A DNA stretch of 64,000 nucleotides from Mycolicibacterium frederiksbergense (GTDB taxonomy: Bacteria; Actinomycetota; Actinomycetes; Mycobacteriales; Mycobacteriaceae): positions 410,602 to 474,601 of the forward strand of contig NZ_JARXVE010000005.1 in assembly GCF_029893345.1 (NCBI RefSeq), written 5' to 3'. Of the stretch, positions 51,699-59,427 are shown in pieces. The position numbers were made by a program, and so were the translations under genes. The notes under the pieces were generated by a model. It ran no database searches, had not been told where the DNA came from, and worked only from the letters and a program-made list of their open reading frames with translations. Position 1 is the first letter of the stretch. Each line of letters opens with the position of its first letter.

Positions 51699-53084
51699 AT
51701 GAGCACATCAGCGCTCGACCAACACCGTGACGCCAATTCCGCCCCCGGAGCCCTCGATGCCGCGCTCGCGGCGATCGAGGAATACGGCGTGGAGTTCGTC
51801 TACTTCCAGGCCGTGACGATCACCGCAAGAGTCGTCGGAAAGGTCGTTCCCGCAGATCAATTCGCACGGTTGGCAACGCGCGGAGTCATGCAGCACCGCA
51901 CCGCCATCGCCAATCTGCAGACCACCCGCGAGGGCGTACTGCTCGGCGGCGGCGTCGGCGCCCCCGAGTACTGCGCGGTGCCCGACCTCGACACCTTCTC
52001 GGTGCTGCCCTGGGACCACAAGACCGCGCGCGTCTTCTGCAGCCTGTATGAGCCCGACCACGTGATGGTCGACCCCGGCGCTCCCCTGCCGACCGACACC
52101 CGCGGCTTGATGAAGCGACTGCACGCCGCGTTCACCGATCGCACCGGGCTGGAGCTGCGCACCGGGACCGAGCCCGAGATGACCTGGGAAGGGCCGGGTT
52201 TCACCACCTCATCGCGCCCCGACTCAAGTCCCGCCTATCACATCGAGCACCTCGAGCGGTATCGCGCGATCTATCAGAAGGTGATCACCTACGCGAAGTT
52301 CATGGGCTTCCAGATGGTCGAAGGTGACTTCGAGGACGCCGGCCAGGTCGAGCTGAACTGGATGTTCGACCACAGCGACGCAACGGCCGACCGGCTGATG
52401 ACCTACCGGCAGATCTGTAAGCAGGTCGCCCGGGAGCTCGGCATCGAGGCGAGCTTCATGCCCAAACCCGGCCAGGGCTACATGGGCAACGGCTGCCACC
52501 ACAACTTCAGCCTGTGGCGCGGCGACGTCAACATCCTGGCCGACGAAGGCCGCCATGACCTGCATCTGACCGAAGAGGGGCAGTACGCCCTGGGCGGCCT
52601 GCTCACCCACACCCCGGGCGCCATGCTGATCATGGGCTCGACGGTGAACTCCTACAAACGCTATTGGGACGCAGGCCAATTCGCTCCATCGAAGATCAAC
52701 TGGGGCCTCGACAACAAGACCTGCACGGTGCGCCTGTCGGCGAACGGCCGACTCGAATACAAGCTCCCCGACGCCGCATGCAACCCGTATCTGACCCACG
52801 CGGCGATGCTGGTCTCCATCGACGACGGCCTGAAGAACCAGATCAACCCCGGCGCCCCCACCGTCGGATCGAGCTACGAGTCCACCGGCCCCGAATTGTT
52901 CGGCGAGCTGCCGCTCACCCTCGGTGACGCGCTGGCCGCGTTCAAGGCCGACGACTACCTGATCGATGCGTTGGGCGCCCCGCTGGGGAACCTGCTGGTG
53001 GAGTACAAGACCGACGAGTGGGCGCGGTTCAACAGCTCGATCACCGACTGGGAGCGCACGATGTACTGGGAGGACGCCCCGTGA
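51699..53084 (+). CDS. Glutamine-synthetase-family gamma-glutamyl ligase
   Basis: 461 residues from the ATG at 51699. GS catalytic barrel with the metal Glu pairs (TGTEPEMTW; QVELNW), the ATP-site His (NGCHHNFSLW) and the phosphate Arg region (NKTCTVRLSANGR; KLPDAACNPYL). The N terminus and neighbours resemble PuuA/IpuC-type ligases that join glutamate to an amine, not true nitrogen-assimilating GS. The tight operon with two C26-type hydrolases supports that. The stop overlaps the next start (GTGA). Confidence 0.87.
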   Translation: MSTSALDQHRDANSAPGALDAALAAIEEYGVEFVYFQAVTITARVVGKVVPADQFARLATRGVMQHRTAIANLQTTREGVLLGGGVGAPEYCAVPDLDTFSVLPWDHKTARVFCSLYEPDHVMVDPGAPLPTDTRGLMKRLHAAFTDRTGLELRTGTEPEMTWEGPGFTTSSRPDSSPAYHIEHLERYRAIYQKVITYAKFMGFQMVEGDFEDAGQVELNWMFDHSDATADRLMTYRQICKQVARELGIEASFMPKPGQGYMGNGCHHNFSLWRGDVNILADEGRHDLHLTEEGQYALGGLLTHTPGAMLIMGSTVNSYKRYWDAGQFAPSKINWGLDNKTCTVRLSANGRLEYKLPDAACNPYLTHAAMLVSIDDGLKNQINPGAPTVGSSYESTGPELFGELPLTLGDALAAFKADDYLIDALGAPLGNLLVEYKTDEWARFNSSITDWERTMYWEDAP

Positions 53085-53782
53085 CCGGGACATTGCGACT
53101 GGCCTGCATCGACGCCGACGCGCCACCGCTGTTCGGGCTCGCGTCGGCACCCGGTGGCCGGGCCGGATACGAGCCGGCCGTCGCCGAACTCCTTGCGGCC
53201 GAACTGGACCGGGAACTCGAGTGGGTCATCATGCCCTGGGGCGACATGCTGCCCGCCGCCCGCGACCATCGGGTGGACGGCGTGCTGTGCGGCCAGGGAA
53301 TCATCCCGGCCCGCCTGGAGCTGGCCGATTTCACTCGGCCGTACGGGATCTTCCACGAAGGCATCCTGATGCGCCGCGGCGAGGCGGTTCCCGATCCCTC
53401 GGGTCTGGCCGGCATGCGGATCGCCGCCATCCGTGCCTCGGCCAACTACAACTTGGCCTCCTCGTTCACCGGTGCCGAGGTGGTCGAGTTCGAATCGGAG
53501 CATGTCTACGAGGACATGCTGGCCGCACTGCGCTCGGGCGAGGTCGACGCCGTCTGTGACGACGACGTCGTGTTCGTCCCGCTGGGCGACTCCGACCCGG
53601 ACTTCGAGCTCGCGTTCGTCGTCAAGACCAACAACCCGTGGGGCATCGCCGTCGCCAAAGACCGTCCCGAAACCCTTGCGGCCCTTGATGGTGCACTGGC
53701 GCGGATCATCGCCGACGGACGGCTGAAGTCGGTGTGGGCGCAATGGCTGCCGACGCTGGATTACCCCTTTGAGGTGAGCTGA
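53081..53782 (+). CDS. Substrate-binding-protein fold (SBP_bac_3-like) lacking a signal peptide
   Basis: 233 residues from the GTG at 53081, overlapping the ligase stop. Family 3 periplasmic-binding fold: LRLACIDADAPPLFGLAS, ADFTRPYGIFHEGILMRRGE, AGMRIAAIRASANYNLASSF, LRSGEVDAVCDDDVVFVPL and NNPWGIAVAKDRPETLAALD. It has no signal peptide, lipobox or membrane helix and no ABC transporter genes nearby, so it is predicted cytosolic. It may bind a pathway intermediate as a sensor, carrier or enzyme subunit. It is unusual in being embedded in a gamma-glutamyl pathway operon. Confidence 0.8.
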   Translation: MTGTLRLACIDADAPPLFGLASAPGGRAGYEPAVAELLAAELDRELEWVIMPWGDMLPAARDHRVDGVLCGQGIIPARLELADFTRPYGIFHEGILMRRGEAVPDPSGLAGMRIAAIRASANYNLASSFTGAEVVEFESEHVYEDMLAALRSGEVDAVCDDDVVFVPLGDSDPDFELAFVVKTNNPWGIAVAKDRPETLAALDGALARIIADGRLKSVWAQWLPTLDYPFEVS

Positions 53783-53783
53783 C

Positions 53784-54500
53784 ATGCGACCACTGATCGC
53801 TGTGCCGGGCCGGCGCGCCGCCAGCGTGCCGATCCTGCGCTTCACCGCGACGCTGGCCGCAGAGGCCATCTGCGAGGCGGTGTGGGCCGGCGGCGGTGAG
53901 CCGCTTGTGCTGCACGGTCCGGACGGCAATCCGGCCGCCGAGCTGGCCGACCGGCTGGCCCGGTTCGATGGCATCTGCATGCCGGGCGGAGCCGACATGG
54001 ACCCGCGGCACTACGGCCAGGAGCCCGCCGCGGAGACCGAAGATCCGGTCGCCCACCAGGATTCGTTCGACATGGCGGTCATGTCCTGCGCCATCGGACT
54101 CGGCATCCCGACCCTCGCGATCTGCCGCGGCATGCAGATCCTCAACGTGGCGCAGGGCGGCGATCTGGTCCAGCACCTGACGCCGAGCAGCGTCGCACAC
54201 GGCAACGCCGTGCACGATGTGGTGGTAGCCGAGGACAGCCGGCTGATCCAGGTCGTGGGTTCCACGCGGATCCCGGTGTCGTCGTATCACCACCAGGCGG
54301 TCGGTGCGATCGGCGCGGACCTGCGCGTCGTCGGTACCGCCGACGACGGGTGCGTGGAAGCTCTCGAGCACGCCGCCGGGACGGTGCTGGCGGTGCAATG
54401 GCACCCAGAGGACCGGCACGCGTCCTCGCCCAGCGATGCGGCGCTTTTCGCCGACCTCGCCGAACGGGCAGCGAAGTCCAGGGCGGAGGTCCTGGTATGA
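53784..54500 (+). CDS. Class I glutamine amidotransferase/peptidase C26, PuuD-like hydrolase 1
   Basis: 238 residues. Nucleophile Cys in LAICRGMQILNVAQGG (about 114), His-Glu in VQWHPEDRH (about 212-214). Family members cut gamma-glutamyl amides, for example gamma-glutamyl-GABA. One base after the binding protein; overlaps the next gene by four bases (ATGA). Presumably releases the oxidised amine from glutamate. Confidence 0.88.
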   Translation: MRPLIAVPGRRAASVPILRFTATLAAEAICEAVWAGGGEPLVLHGPDGNPAAELADRLARFDGICMPGGADMDPRHYGQEPAAETEDPVAHQDSFDMAVMSCAIGLGIPTLAICRGMQILNVAQGGDLVQHLTPSSVAHGNAVHDVVVAEDSRLIQVVGSTRIPVSSYHHQAVGAIGADLRVVGTADDGCVEALEHAAGTVLAVQWHPEDRHASSPSDAALFADLAERAAKSRAEVLV

Positions 54501-55312
54501 GCAACCCCGTCATCCTGCGCACCGAGGTCGAACCATCCGACATGCGCACCCGGGAGCCGGGACGGCCGCACATCGCGGTGCTGGTGTCACTGAACTTCCC
54601 CGGTCTCACCGCACCGGTCGCGGCACTGCAACGGCGCTTCACCCGCACCGCCCTGGCGGCGCTCGCGGAGCTCGATGCCAGCTTTGAGCTGGTGGACACC
54701 TCCGAACCCGGTTCCGTCGATGTGGTTGTCGATGCCGACGGTCTGCTGGTTCTCGGCGGCGGCGACATCGCGGCGGTCTGCTACGGCGGACCGGACGGCC
54801 CAGTGCCGAACGCTTACGGTGTCGACGAGCAGGCGGACCGCGTCAGCCTGAGGATGATCCAGGCCTACATCGACGCCGACCGGCCGGTGCTGGGCATCTG
54901 CCGCGGTTCGCAGCTGATCAACGTCTGCTACGGCGGCACGATCATCGCTGACATCACCGACTACCAGCTGCATCGCGGTCAGCCGGGCGAGCACCTCTTC
55001 ATCGACGAGAAGGTCGAGGTGGCAGCCGGGACCCGGCTGGCCGCGATCCTCGGTGCAGGCCCCATCGTCGTCCGGTCGGGCCACCACCAGGCCGTCGATG
55101 CCGTGGCGGATGAGCTCGTGGTCGCCGCCCGAGCGCTCGACGGCATCGTCGAAGGCGTGGAACACCCGACGGACTGGGTCCTGGGCGTGCAATTCCACCC
55201 GGAGGACGACGACGGGCCCCTGGCCCCTTTGTACAAGTTGTTCGCCGGCTTTCTTGCGGCCAGCGGTCAGCCGTCAGCACCAACCGACCAGCCTGGCCTG
55301 GGAGCCCAATGA
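54497..55312 (+). CDS. Class I glutamine amidotransferase/peptidase C26, hydrolase 2
   Basis: 271 residues. Nucleophile Cys in LGICRGSQLINVCYGG (about 136), His-Glu in VQFHPEDDDG. It differs clearly from the preceding hydrolase (longer N terminus with RRFTRTALAALAELDASFEL), so the two may act on different gamma-glutamyl compounds or form a heteromer. Overlaps the reductase start by four bases. Confidence 0.86.
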   Translation: MSNPVILRTEVEPSDMRTREPGRPHIAVLVSLNFPGLTAPVAALQRRFTRTALAALAELDASFELVDTSEPGSVDVVVDADGLLVLGGGDIAAVCYGGPDGPVPNAYGVDEQADRVSLRMIQAYIDADRPVLGICRGSQLINVCYGGTIIADITDYQLHRGQPGEHLFIDEKVEVAAGTRLAAILGAGPIVVRSGHHQAVDAVADELVVAARALDGIVEGVEHPTDWVLGVQFHPEDDDGPLAPLYKLFAGFLAASGQPSAPTDQPGLGAQ

Positions 55313-56268
55313 TGGAAAACAGCATCGTCGTCCGCATCGCCGAGATCCAGGTGGAGACACCGGAGATCCGGGGTCTGCGCCTGGAGCAGCTCGACGGCTC
55401 CCCGTTCGGCGAGTGGCGCTCCGGCGCACATATCGACGTGACCGGCCCGACCGGAGTGCTGCGCCAGTACTCACTGGCCGGTTCGCCCCGAGACGATTCG
55501 TCGATGTGGGTCGCGGTGAAAAGGGAAGGGCCCGCAGGTGGCTCAGCTGCCCTCCACGAACTCAGGATCGGCGACCACCTCAAGATCAGCAAGCCGCGCA
55601 ACCTGCTCGGCATCGCCCCCGAAGCCGCCAAGCACATCCTGATCGCCGGCGGCATCGGCCTCACCCCGCTGATGAGCATGGCGTTCGAGCTCTACAGCTG
55701 GGGCGCCGACTTCGAGCTGCACTACTTCGCGCGTTCGCGCGAGGAGATGGCCTTCGACGACTTCCTCGCCGAACGAGTCGAATACCGGGACTTCGTCACG
55801 CTGCACATCGGCGTTCCGCGCGCCGAGCAACCCGAGCTGTTTGAGCGGATGGCAGCCACCATTTCCGCCGACACCCACGTATACACCTGCGGCCCTGAAG
55901 GATTCATGAATCAAGTGGTTTCCGCGTTCACGCCCGCCATCGGCGAGGACCACATCCACCTCGAGGCGTTCACGCCGAAGGAAGTCGACACGTCGGGCGA
56001 CAAGGCGTTCACCGTCGAACTGGACAGCGGTGAGGTGTTCGAGATCCCGGCCGACAGGTCGATTCTCGACGTGCTGGAGGAAGCCGGTTGTGACGTCTTC
56101 AGATCATGCGGGGAGGGCATCTGCGGTTCCTGCGTCTCCGGTGTCGTCGAAGGCATCCCGGATCACCGCGACAACTGCCTGTCGGCATCGGTGAAGGCCA
56201 ACAACGAGGAGATGGCGCTCTGCGTATCCCGCGCTCTCAGCGACAAACTCGTCATCGAACTGTACTGA
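55309..56268 (+). CDS. PDR/VanB-type flavin-NAD-[2Fe-2S] reductase
   Basis: 319 residues. Flavin-binding RQYSLAG (about 52-58), NAD-binding AGGIGLTPLMSM (about 113-124), TCGPEGFMNQV, and a C-terminal plant-type ferredoxin with CGEGICGSC (about 266-274) plus a fourth Cys in DNCLSASV. It carries electrons from NADH to an oxygenase. No Rieske oxygenase is present, so the P450 at 50422 is the likely partner. P450s normally use separate ferredoxins; fused P450-PDR proteins (P450RhF type) are a known precedent. Confidence 0.88.
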   Translation: MMENSIVVRIAEIQVETPEIRGLRLEQLDGSPFGEWRSGAHIDVTGPTGVLRQYSLAGSPRDDSSMWVAVKREGPAGGSAALHELRIGDHLKISKPRNLLGIAPEAAKHILIAGGIGLTPLMSMAFELYSWGADFELHYFARSREEMAFDDFLAERVEYRDFVTLHIGVPRAEQPELFERMAATISADTHVYTCGPEGFMNQVVSAFTPAIGEDHIHLEAFTPKEVDTSGDKAFTVELDSGEVFEIPADRSILDVLEEAGCDVFRSCGEGICGSCVSGVVEGIPDHRDNCLSASVKANNEEMALCVSRALSDKLVIELY

Positions 56269-56293
56269 CCCACAAGAAGACTGGAGAACACCA

Positions 56294-57640
56294 ATGAGCC
56301 TGTACACCGTGACCGACCCGGCCACCGGCGAGGTGGTCAGGACATACCCGACCGCCATCGATGCCGAGATCGACGGCGCTCTGGCGAATGCGGTGACGGC
56401 CGGCAGGACGTGGGCAAGGGCGACGACCGTCGCCGAACGCGCGGCCCTGATCCGTCGCGTCGCTGAGCTGCATGCCGAGCGCGCGGCCGAACTCGGCGCG
56501 ATCATCGTGCGTGAGATGGGCAAGCCGCTGGAGGACGCGATCGGCGAAGTCAAGTTCAGCGCCTCGATCTATGAGTACTACGCCGACAACGCCGAGGCGA
56601 TACTGCGCGACCAGCCGATCGAACTACTCGACGGCACCGGCGACGCGCTGATCACGAACAGCCCCTACGGCGTCCTGCTGGGCATCATGCCGTGGAATTT
56701 CCCGGCCTATCAGGTCGCCAGGTTCGCCGGACCCAATCTGTGTGTCGGCAATACGATCCTGCTCAAGCACGCCCCGCAATGCCCGGAGTCGGCCGCGGCG
56801 ATCCAGCAGATCTTCGACGACGCCGGCTTCCCGGCCGGGGCCTACGTCAACATCTACGCCAGCAACGAACAGGTGGCCAGACTCATCGAAGACCCGCGGG
56901 TCGCCGGGGTCTCGCTGACCGGTTCCGAGCGCGCCGGCGCGGCCGTCGCCGAAATCGCTGGACGCAACCTGAAGAAGGTCGTCCTCGAACTCGGTGGTTC
57001 CGACCCGTTCATCCTGCTGTCCACCGACGATCTCGACGACACCGTCGCCAAGGCGGCGGCGGCCCGCCTGGACAACACCGGGCAGGCCTGTAATGCGGCA
57101 AAGCGGTTCATCGTCGCCGACGACCTCTACGAACCGTTCCTGGAGAAGTTCACCGCCGCCGTGCTCGCCGCCGGCGAGGACATCACCCCGCTGTCATCGG
57201 TCCTGGCCGCCGAGCGGTTGCAGGCACAGGTCGACAGCGCCGTCGAACAGGGCGCGACGCTGGCCAGCGCCGGGAAGCGCAACGGCGCTTTCTTCCCGAC
57301 CGGCGTACTGACCAACGTAAAACCCGACAACGACGTCTACTACCAAGAACTGTTCGGGCCGATCGCGATGGTCTTCAAGGCCGGCTCGGAGGACGAAGCG
57401 CTGGCGCTGGCCAACGACACCCCGTTCGGGCTGGGGTCCTACGTCTTCACCACCGACGCGGAGCAGGCGAAGCGCGTCGCCGCGAAGATCGACGCCGGCA
57501 TGGTGTTCATCAACGGAGTCCAGGCAGATGGCGTGGAACTGCCCTTCGGCGGTATCAAGCGTTCTGGCTTCGGCCGCGAACTCGGCACACTCGGCATCGG
57601 CGAATTCGTGAACAAGAAGCTGATCCGCACCGTCGCATGA
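56294..57640 (+). CDS. Succinate-semialdehyde dehydrogenase-like aldehyde dehydrogenase
   Basis: 448 residues, the short SSADH (GabD1-like) type. Catalytic Cys in NTGQACNAAKRF (about 261), Glu in VLELGGSDPF (about 229), NAD loop SLTGSERAGAAVAE. It oxidises an aldehyde to an acid, probably the amino-aldehyde or succinate semialdehyde at the end of the path. Preceded by AAGACTGGAGAACACC. Confidence 0.87.
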   Translation: MSLYTVTDPATGEVVRTYPTAIDAEIDGALANAVTAGRTWARATTVAERAALIRRVAELHAERAAELGAIIVREMGKPLEDAIGEVKFSASIYEYYADNAEAILRDQPIELLDGTGDALITNSPYGVLLGIMPWNFPAYQVARFAGPNLCVGNTILLKHAPQCPESAAAIQQIFDDAGFPAGAYVNIYASNEQVARLIEDPRVAGVSLTGSERAGAAVAEIAGRNLKKVVLELGGSDPFILLSTDDLDDTVAKAAAARLDNTGQACNAAKRFIVADDLYEPFLEKFTAAVLAAGEDITPLSSVLAAERLQAQVDSAVEQGATLASAGKRNGAFFPTGVLTNVKPDNDVYYQELFGPIAMVFKAGSEDEALALANDTPFGLGSYVFTTDAEQAKRVAAKIDAGMVFINGVQADGVELPFGGIKRSGFGRELGTLGIGEFVNKKLIRTVA

Positions 57641-57672
57641 CGCGGATATGGGATGCCGGATATAACTCATAG

Positions 57673-58713
57673 ATGCGGACGGGCATCTTCCTGAGTTATG
57701 CCGGCGGCTTCAAAGCGGCCGCCGACCAAGTCGTCGAACTGGAGAAGGTGGGCGTCGACATCGCGCTGGTCGCCGAGGCGTATTCCTACGACGCGATCAG
57801 CCAGGTGGGCTACCTGGCGGCCAAGACGTCCACCATGGAACTGGGCACCGGGGTGGTGCCGATCTACACCCGCACCCCGTCATTGTTGGCGATGACCGCG
57901 GCCGGCCTCGACTACGTGTCCGACGGCCGGTTCCGGCTCGGCATCGGCACCTCCGGTCCACAGGTGGTCGAGGGCTTCCACGGGGTGCCGTTCGACGCGC
58001 CGCTGGGCCGCACCCGCGAGGTGGTCGAGATCTGTCGGCAGGTGTGGCGCCGCGAGAACGTGAACTTCGACGGCAAGTACTACCAACTGCCGCTGCCCGC
58101 CGGGCGCGGCACCGGTCTGGGCAAATCCCTGCATTTGATCAATCACCCGGTGCGCGAACGCATTCCGATCACCATCGCCGCACTGGGACCGAAGAACGTC
58201 GAGCTCACCGCCGAGATCGCCGAGGGCTGGCAACCGGTGTTCTACTATCCGGAGAAGGCCGACGCCGTGTGGGGCAACGCGCTGCGCGCCGGAGCCGCCA
58301 AACGCGATCCGGCGCTGGGACCGCTGGACGTCATGGTCAGCGCCAGCCTGGCCATCGGCGACGATGTCGATGATCGACTGGCCTGGGCGAAACCCCAACT
58401 GGCGCTGTACATCGGCGGTATGGGGGCGCGCGGCCGCAACTTCTACCACAACCTGGCCACCCGGTACGGCTACGGCGAGGTGGCCGATCGCATCCAGGAC
58501 CTCTACCTGGCCGGCCAGAAGGCCGAAGCCATCGCGGCCGTACCCGACGATCTGGTCCGCAACGTATCCCTGGTCGGGCCAAAGGGATTCGTCAAGGAGC
58601 GGCTGGCCGCATACGCCGAGGCCGGGGTGACCACGCTGCTGGTGCACCCGCTGGCCACCGACGCCGCCGAGACGGTGAAGTTCTGCAAGGAGCTGGTGGC
58701 GCTCACTCGCTAG
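57673..58713 (+). CDS. LLM-class F420-dependent oxidoreductase
   Basis: 346 residues of the luciferase-like monooxygenase superfamily: GVDIALVAEAYSYDAISQVG, LGIGTSGPQVVEGFHGVPFD, PITIAALGPKNVELTAEIAEGW. It resembles the Rv3520c group that uses F420. The substrate is unknown. It follows the aldehyde dehydrogenase by 32 bases and may be read with the island, but could be separate. It overlaps the TetR gene tail by 11 bases. Confidence 0.85.
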   Translation: MRTGIFLSYAGGFKAAADQVVELEKVGVDIALVAEAYSYDAISQVGYLAAKTSTMELGTGVVPIYTRTPSLLAMTAAGLDYVSDGRFRLGIGTSGPQVVEGFHGVPFDAPLGRTREVVEICRQVWRRENVNFDGKYYQLPLPAGRGTGLGKSLHLINHPVRERIPITIAALGPKNVELTAEIAEGWQPVFYYPEKADAVWGNALRAGAAKRDPALGPLDVMVSASLAIGDDVDDRLAWAKPQLALYIGGMGARGRNFYHNLATRYGYGEVADRIQDLYLAGQKAEAIAAVPDDLVRNVSLVGPKGFVKERLAAYAEAGVTTLLVHPLATDAAETVKFCKELVALTR

Positions 58714-59344
58714 AGCCGCTGTTTCCGACCCCCAGGAGCAGCGACTCGAACAATCGGTTGACGCCGTCCATCTCGTCCGGTTTGGTGATTGCCGCCGCGT
58801 GGGCGAACCCGTCGACGATCGCAATGATCACCCGCGCCGCCTGAACCGGGCTGTACTCGGCGGGGATCAGCCCGCCCTCCTGCCCCGCGGCGACCGCCTG
58901 CGCCAGCGCCTCGGTCGCGCGCGCGGCCTGCCTCGCGAAGGCCGCGCTGAGTTCTTGATGGCGCCGCGCGTCGATCGGTGCAGTCGCGACGAAACCGGCC
59001 AGTTCGGGATGCTCGCGGTTGATCCGGATCGATTCGGTCAGCGCGGCGTGCAGGAGTGCGCGCATCGAGTGCGGCCCAGATATGGCGGGTGCGGCGCTGG
59101 CCAGGATCTTTCCGTAGACGTCATCGCAAACCGCTTCGAACAACTTGTTTTTCGTGCCGAAGTGGTAGTAAACCGAGCCCGCCGTCACACCGGCCATCTC
59201 GGCGATCTGATTGTAGGTCGCGGGCCCGTAACCGAACTGGGCGAAGCACCGGCAGGCGGCATCGATCACCTGTTGGCGGGTGTCACCGCTGTCTATACCG
59301 GGGGGCCGTCCGGGTCCCACCCTCGCGGCCTTGGACGCACTCAC
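58703..59344 (-). CDS. TetR family transcriptional regulator
   Basis: 213 residues from the GTG at 59344 (the start is uncertain; upstream in-frame codons exist). The HTH reads QQVIDAACRCFAQFGYGPAT, then YNQIAEMAGVTAGSVYYHF; the C-terminal domain is about 130 residues. Target not evident. Convergent with the LLM gene. Confidence 0.82.
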   Translation of the reverse strand: MSASKAARVGPGRPPGIDSGDTRQQVIDAACRCFAQFGYGPATYNQIAEMAGVTAGSVYYHFGTKNKLFEAVCDDVYGKILASAAPAISGPHSMRALLHAALTESIRINREHPELAGFVATAPIDARRHQELSAAFARQAARATEALAQAVAAGQEGGLIPAEYSPVQAARVIIAIVDGFAHAAAITKPDEMDGVNRLFESLLLGVGNSGSSE

Positions 59345-59427
59345 CGGACCATCTTCACCCAGATCTCCGGTGGCCGGGGCGACCACGCCCGTTGTCAGTA
59401 TCGGCCGGTGTGCAGCTGTCCCGGCCG

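Noticed and set aside
51699..53084. Housekeeping glutamine synthetase (glnA)
   Set aside because: It lies in a catabolic operon with C26 hydrolases and a permease, and its N-terminal region resembles amine-gamma-glutamyl ligases.
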